Assembly (NCBI GenBank): GCA_030745255.1
Contig: JASLOY010000092.1
Location: 1-10,096 of the forward strand
Reading direction: 5' to 3'
Source: Vicinamibacterales bacterium
GTDB taxonomy: Bacteria > Acidobacteriota > Vicinamibacteria > Vicinamibacterales > UBA8438
DNA: 10,096 nt
The notes beneath the pieces were generated by a model. That model was given only the letters and a program-made list of their open reading frames with translations. It had not been told where the DNA came from and made no database searches. This document shows, piece by piece, positions 6,647-10,096 of this stretch. How positions within the stretch are numbered: the first letter of the stretch is position 1; each line of letters starts with the position of its first letter. Made by a program: the position numbers and the translations under genes.

Positions 6647-6693
6647 GCGACTCTTCAGAAGTCAGGAGGACGGAACCCTTTCGAGCGAGTCGC
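6647..6693. terminator. Possible bidirectional terminator-like inverted repeat between cyclase and rtcB genes
   Basis: GCGACTC at 6647-6653 pairs perfectly with GAGTCGC at 6687-6693 in the 67-base convergent gap. The alternative pairing AAAGGG (6637-6642) with CCCTTT (6676-6681) overlaps it. The loop is long and no T-run follows on either strand, so this is at best a weak or factor-assisted terminator. Confidence 0.25.
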
Positions 6694-6705
6694 CCTGGTC
6701 GAGCG

Positions 6706-8157
6706 TCACCCTTTGATCACCGCCAACGGACGTAGCTGCGCGACCCGCGTGCTCACGCCGGCCTCGTGCACGACGCGCACCACGTCGGCAACATCCTTGT
6801 AGGCCTCGGGGCGCTCTTCGGCCACGGTGGCCAACCCGGCGGCGCGCACATGGATGCCGCGGTCGCGTAGCTCTCCGAGCAGCACGCGCGCGTCGCCGGC
6901 TCGCTTCGCCTGCCGCCGACTCATGCGCCGCCCGGCGCCGTGGCAGGTGGACCCGAACGTTTCGCGCATCGCGCGCGCGGTGCCCACCAGCACGTACGAG
7001 TACCGGCCCATGTCGCCGGGCACGAGCACCGGCTGACCGACATGGCGATACGGCGCCGGCGTACCAGGATGTCCGGGTGGGTACGCGCGGGTCGCGCCTT
7101 TCCGGTGAACGCAGAGCCGCTCTGGACGGCCGTCGATCTCGAAGGTCTCCAGCTTCGCGATGTTGTGGCAGACGTCGTAGAGCGTCTCCACGCGCGCGGC
7201 CTCCGGTGCGATCTGCAGCGCCTCGCAGACGCTCTCGCGCACCCAGTGGGTCATCACCTGACGGTTCGCGAATGCGAAGTTCGCGGCCGCCGACATGGCG
7301 GCCAGATACCGGCGCCCCTCAGGCGAATCGAGCGGCGCGCAGCAGAGCTGGCGGTCCGGGAGCGCGATCCCGTAGGTGCGGCTCGCGTCGAGCATCACGC
7401 GGAGATGGTCCTGGCACACCTGGTGTCCCAGCCCACGGGAGCCGCTGTGAATCATGCACGTAACCTGGTCCAGCCGGAGTCCGAAGGCGGTCGCCGCCGG
7501 CTCGTCGTAGATTTCGGCGACATATTGCAGCTCCGCAAAGTGGTTACCGGACCCGAGCGTGCCCAGCTGCGGGCGACCTCGCTCGAGTGCTCGCGTCGAG
7601 AGCAGGTCGGGGTCGGCGCCCTCGAGACAGCCTCCTTCCTCCACCCGCTCGAGCTCGGTTTCGGAGCCATAGCCACGCGACACCGCCCAGGCGGCGCCGC
7701 GCTCGAGGACAGCCCGCATGTCGCGCGGGGACAGGCGCAGGTCGCGTCGACGCGCCCCCACCCCGGTGGGGACGTTCCGATACATTCGTTCGACGATGTG
7801 CGGAAGGTGCTGGGCGACGTCCGTTCGGCTCAGACCTGAGCGCAGGAGGCGGACGCCTCAATTGATGTCGTAGCCAACCCCACCGGGCGAGACAACCCCA
7901 TCGGCGAGGCGGGTGGCCGCCACACCGCCGATCGGAAAGCCGTATCCCCAATGTACGTCGGGCATGGCCAGTGACGCGCCCACGATGCCGGGCAGATGCG
8001 CGACATTGCGAAGCTGCTCGAGACTCGGGTCGTCGCGCAGGTCTTTGGCCATTGCGGCGTCGCCGTACACGATACCGTCGACCCGCATCCCGCCATGCCG
8101 CGGCAGCCGCCAGCGAAGCCGATCAATCCGTTCAAGACGAAGAGCTTTCTTGGTCAT
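6706..8157 (-). CDS. rtcB: RNA-splicing ligase RtcB with in-frame TGA (probable selenocysteine) at the active-site cysteine
   Basis: RtcB joins RNA 2',3'-cyclic phosphate or 3'-phosphate ends to 5'-OH ends using GTP and Mn2+. Read through one TGA (7858-7860), the gene encodes 483 residues, the normal RtcB length. Residue 100 is the TGA codon, in YDIN-[TGA]-GVRLLR, where the family has its invariant metal-binding Cys (C98 in Pyrococcus). The frame does not shift. The 24 codons between the TGA and the next ATG (7783-7785) also encode family sequence. All other catalytic residues are present: D97, H206 (GSGNHFAE), H237 (IHSGSRGLGHQV), H331 (YDVCHNIAK) and the GMP-accepting H406 (STCHGAGRRMSR). 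Their offset from the Pyrococcus numbering is nearly constant (+2 to +3). A SECIS-like hairpin follows the TGA. A nonsense mutation or base error is the alternative. Archease lies 57 bases upstream on the same strand. The start at 8157 gives the usual N-terminus; no clear Shine-Dalgarno is seen. Confidence 0.88.
7818..7860 (-). promoter_or_regulatory. Candidate bacterial SECIS element with UGA codon in rtcB
   Basis: On the mRNA strand the UGA (7858-7860) is followed by CGUCCG (7850-7855), which can pair with CGGACG (7818-7823). Inside is a perfect hairpin: GCUCA (7837-7841), apical loop GGUC (7833-7836), UGAGC (7828-7832). The loop begins 21 nt after the UGA and opens with two Gs, as expected for bacterial SECIS elements bound by SelB. 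The octamer CAGGUCUG is the same as in the E. coli fdhF SECIS tip, where the loop begins 18 nt after UGA, exactly one codon closer. A bulged U like that of fdhF is not seen here, and the outer stem is separated by an 8x4 internal loop. Confidence 0.72.
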
Positions 8158-8214
8158 GGGCGTGTAGGGAGCCAGACAGCGTGGCGACGCTCTCCTGACT
8201 TGGGTGGGTCGCGT

Positions 8215-8637
8215 TTACACATCCAACACGATGGTGGCCCGCCAGCCATCTGCCGTCTGACGGACGCTGAGTCGATGATACGTGATCCCCTTCACCGGTA
8301 AGGCGGTGGACTGTCGATGGGGATCGAGCGGCGCACCCGCGACGGCGCCGTTCAGGTGCCACCTGTCGCCCCGCTGCTCGACCACGAGCCGTCCGCTGCC
8401 GGCAAGCCACAGCTCGATATCGAACCGGCCGAGGAGCTCGACGAGCCAGTCTACGAGCAGCTGCTCGACCGAGCACGCGGTCAGCGAGACGGACACACGC
8501 TCGCGCGGTTCGACCGGGGCCGAGCCGGAGAGCACCGCGCTCAACGCGACAGCCGCCTCTTCGAACAGCGCGGAGACGGTGGACGCGTTCACCTCCAGAC
8601 CGACGTCGGCGGTGTGATCGAAGAAGCGGAATCCCAC
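8215..8637 (-). CDS. Archease (RtcB activator)
   Basis: Archease (PF01951) promotes guanylylation and multiple turnover of RtcB, and its gene is commonly next to rtcB. The protein begins GFRFFDHTADVGLEV, the family's signature N-terminal segment with metal-binding Asp/His residues, and ends with VKGITYHRLSV and a final IVLDV, both classical. I prefer the GTG start at 8635-8637. It gives a 140-residue protein of usual length, starts just before the conserved strand, and has GGGAAGG eight bases upstream. A GTG at 8686-8688 would add 17 residues with no family similarity. The gene lies 57 bases upstream of rtcB on the same strand, so the two are almost certainly cotranscribed; the 81-base gap to PQQ-like gene 2 contains a hairpin. 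A small AGCGT/ACGCT stem-loop (8178-8191) sits between archease and rtcB. Confidence 0.93.
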   Translation of the reverse strand: MGFRFFDHTADVGLEVNASTVSALFEEAAVALSAVLSGSAPVEPRERVSVSLTACSVEQLLVDWLVELLGRFDIELWLAGSGRLVVEQRGDRWHLNGAVAGAPLDPHRQSTALPVKGITYHRLSVRQTADGWRATIVLDV

Positions 8638-8682
8638 CCCGCCAACCTTCCCACAAGTGTCTCGGTCTCGTGTCAACTGGCG

Positions 8683-8700
8683 CGACACCGTTCAGTGTCG
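8683..8700 (-). terminator. Hairpin between PQQ-like gene 2 and archease
   Basis: CGACAC at 8683-8688 and GTGTCG at 8695-8700 form a 6-bp perfect stem with a 6-base loop, beginning 18 bases after the stop of PQQ-like gene 2 (8719-8721). There is no T-run, so it may be a weak terminator or an mRNA end-stabilising hairpin. A TTGACA hexamer follows on the minus strand, but no matching -10 box was found. Confidence 0.3.
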
Positions 8701-8718
8701 ACGTGACTGGTCCGGTCG

Positions 8719-10011
<1,293 letters not shown>

Positions 10012-10096
10012 GCAGGCTGTCCTCCGTGCGTGCTGTCAGCGATTATCCGTCGATCATACGCTCGTTGGGTCACGCGAGGCACTCGACGGCCTGGGC

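Noticed and set aside
6706..7785. Separate RtcB gene starting at the ATG at 7783-7785, with the upstream 99-residue piece as another gene or a frameshift
   Set aside because: The frame is identical on both sides of the TGA, and the 24 codons between it and the ATG encode conserved RtcB sequence (GVRLLR...). There is no frameshift, and a protein starting at 7785 would lack essential metal ligands.
6706..8157. Genome-wide recoding of TGA as Cys or Trp
   Set aside because: Other well-supported genes in the window, including the methyltransferase, the thiamine-binding protein, PQQ-like protein 2 and rtcB itself, end in TGA at the expected family lengths.
8637..8680. TTGACA at the archease upstream region as a -35 promoter box
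   Set aside because: The sequence 17 bases downstream (TGGGAA) does not resemble a -10 box and overlaps the ribosome binding site.

Overview
The window is a high-GC bacterial chromosome segment with compact, mostly single-gene or two- to three-gene transcription units. Secreted proteins are frequent, including two 'WRGP'-type PQQ-like beta-propeller proteins, a secreted cyclase-family hydrolase, a secreted DUF547 protein and a signal-peptide methyltransferase. This repertoire fits an environmental Acidobacteriota (Vicinamibacteria-like) genome best. That assignment is an inference from gene content only, and Planctomycetes-like lineages cannot be excluded.

Layout. Positions 1-2425 (minus strand) hold an amidase-signature hydrolase, then a repeat-like spacer with a hairpin, a secreted class I methyltransferase and the first 46 codons of a secreted esterase-like protein that runs off the left edge. 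Positions 2426-2582 form a divergent intergenic region with a TCACAC-AG-GTGTGA dyad. Positions 2583-3989 (plus) encode PQQ-like propeller protein 1. Positions 3986-4160 are a strongly structured non-coding block of nested inverted repeats whose first arm contains the stop codon of that gene. Positions 4263-5036 (plus) encode a secreted DUF547 protein. After a GC-rich spacer lies a convergent MTH1187-type thiamine-binding protein (5179-5472, minus). Positions 5631-6638 (plus) encode the cyclase-family hydrolase. Positions 6706-10011 (minus) hold PQQ-like protein 2, archease and the RNA ligase RtcB, in that transcription order.

The main discovery is in rtcB. The gene (6706-8157, minus, 483 residues) is interrupted by one in-frame TGA at 7858-7860. 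That codon falls exactly where RtcB has its invariant metal-binding active-site cysteine, in the motif YDIN-C-GVRLLR. The frame is open and conserved on both sides, and the other catalytic histidines are intact. Starting 21 nt after the TGA there is a hairpin with a GGUC apical loop inside CAGGUCUG, the same octamer as the apical part of the E. coli fdhF SECIS hairpin. The sequence therefore suggests a selenocysteine-containing RtcB: an RNA repair ligase with Sec in the Mn/Zn-GTP active site, next to its activator archease. Other genes in the window use TGA as an ordinary stop, so a genome-wide code change is unlikely.

The rest of the window is ordinary, apart from the nested palindromes at 3986-4160 and candidate dispersed repeats near 868-1020 and 5036-5142.
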